The notes below the pieces were generated by a model, which was not told the origin of the DNA, made no database searches, and saw only the letters and a program-made list of their open reading frames with translations. 64,000 nt of DNA, taken from positions 2,790,001 through 2,854,000 of the forward strand of contig CM070605.1 in NCBI GenBank assembly GCA_036346395.1. Direction: 5' to 3'. The stretch is from Hsuehochloa calcarea. Lineage: Eukaryota; Streptophyta; Magnoliopsida; Poales; Poaceae. Made by a program: the position numbers and the translations under genes. Below, one piece after another: positions 63,344-64,000 of this stretch. Each line of letters begins with the position of its first letter. Within the stretch, counting starts at the first letter, position 1.

Positions 63344-64000
63344 GTCGGTGTTTTAGAACCGAACTTACGTAATGATTGTTTGATTCGAGGGGTCTTCAAG
63401 ACTCAAATCACGCAGAAAGAATAACACAGAGATTTTTATACAGGTTCGGGTCTTCTCCGGAGATAATAACAACCCTACTCCTATGTGGCTATATTGAGGA
63501 TGCTGGTTACATATCAAAAGAAAGACTAAAAAACAATATCTTGTGCTCCTGATTGTCTTTATCCCTTCCCCATGTCGTCTGGTGATTTCTCCTTTTATAG
63601 CGTGCTCGAAGTGGGCGACAATTTCTTCAGCCCAAAGGGCATATCAATGCTTCAGATGATAGCGTAGTTACCGGAGATTACTGTTGGAGAAGTAACGTTC
63701 CCACATCGCCAGACAGTTATCACCAGGACAGAAATATTAATCGTGCAGTTATTTCAGAGAATAATAGTATATACTGACTGTTTAGATACTCTAATGAATT
63801 AAGCATACTTGTCTGTAAGCTCGATCGATTATAGGGTGGTTGTAACTGATCTGGTCGTAGAAGGACTTACGACCATGAGATGGTCATAGAAGAACTTACC
63901 ATCATATGCTAGTCGTAGAAGAACTTACGACTATAGGGTGGTCGTAGCTGACCTGGTCGTAGAAAGATTTACGACTATGAGGTGATCATAGAAGAACTTA
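63344..64000 (-). repeat. LTR of the second Tat-lineage element (runs off window)
   Basis: The low-coordinate end TGTCGGTGTTTTAGAACC is the LTR 3' end on the minus strand; the LTR continues past 64000. It shares its first roughly 140 bases with 59640-59780 and 60098-60236. Confidence 0.85.
63853..64000. repeat. 29-bp tandem array inside the LTR
   Basis: Units starting GGTCGTAG/GGTCATAG/AGTCGTAG at 63853, 63882, 63911, 63940, (half unit) 63955 and 63984: spacing exactly 29, 29, 29, 15 and 29. Words AGAAGAACTTACGACTATGA recur. The array continues beyond the window. Confidence 0.85.

Larger units (their letters stand above)
60237..64000 (-). mobile_element. Second Tat-lineage element, internally deleted, minus strand
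   Basis: From high to low coordinates: LTR (64000 to 63344), primer-site-like GTTAGCGCCATCCGTGGGG (63325-63343), gag (63273 to about 61170), protease (60884 to about 60380), a KTVRIGN-like region just after protease, then an abrupt join at about 60237 to an LTR end. RT, RNase H, integrase and most of the 3' LTR are missing, so it is a deletion derivative. The same family type as the element at 24777. Confidence 0.85.

Noticed and set aside
63853..64000. Regular repeats that look CRISPR-like in spacing
   Set aside because: There are no distinct spacers: the 29-bp units are contiguous tandem copies within an LTR of a plant element.
1..64000. tRNA, rRNA, riboswitch or bacterial operon features
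   Set aside because: I looked for cloverleaf-like A/B boxes, rRNA signatures and prokaryotic gene spacing and found none; the only tRNA-like matches are primer-binding sites.

Overview
This is a window of plant nuclear DNA, almost certainly from a grass and probably Oryza or a close relative. The evidence is GT-AG and GC-AG introns, a GC-rich coding style, a DUF1218 gene of grass type, and transposable elements of the grass Ty3/gypsy Tat and Tekay lineages. There is no prokaryotic organisation. Only one gene looks intact: a four-pass DUF1218 membrane protein (exons 16233-16322, 16415-16620 and 18607-18868, + strand). Most of the rest is nested transposable elements and gene remnants.

Layout: 1-3246, a decayed Ty3/gypsy element (- strand) with its 5' LTR, cut by the window start. 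3629-3799, the terminal exon of a RING-H2 ubiquitin ligase. About 4930-7326, a 5'-truncated, frameshifted LINE. 8588-9135, remnants of two unrelated genes (a PPR protein and an EF-hand mitochondrial carrier) next to a pol-less LTR element (9216-15282). That element has a TGCCGCGGCA-rich leader, gag, a second unknown ORF, and a complete 690-bp TRIM (14022-14711, TSD TGCAC). 16233-18868, the DUF1218 gene. About 20580-21111, a DNA-transposon-like repeat. 21993-24014, a 2.0-kb solo LTR (TSD CAGTA).

24777-48304 is a 23.5-kb composite. A Tat-lineage gypsy element (711-bp LTRs, TSD ACGGG) carries, after pol, a multi-exon antisense gene (47308 down to 44501) bounded by two copies of the polypurine tract. 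Its integrase is split by a Tekay-type chromovirus (31632-43543, 3.07-kb LTRs) that has a gag-pol-chromodomain region and an extra leader reading frame. The composite sits inside an older CGACTAGT-rich repeat (about 24060-24776 and 48305-48640).

48640-57250 is a mosaic: a spliced gene fragment of unknown identity (49279-49652), a GC-rich duplicated tract, gypsy and copia LTR pieces on the - strand, a second copy of the 20.6-21.1 kb repeat, and a LINE fragment. It continues with a clathrin light chain 3' end split by a 562-bp hAT element (TSD CTGGCGAA), the last exon of a group III WRKY gene (- strand), and another LINE tail. 57250-59517 holds GGTCTGACC-rich repeat DNA. 59518-64000 is a deleted Tat-lineage element on the - strand, with a duplicated LTR end and a 29-bp tandem array in the LTR that runs off the window.

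Many TE reading frames here are broken by very short indels, often at CAG/CTG sites, while the DUF1218 gene is clean. Some apparent TE decay may therefore be assembly error, so 'pseudogene' calls inside the two large nested elements refer to the sequence as given.
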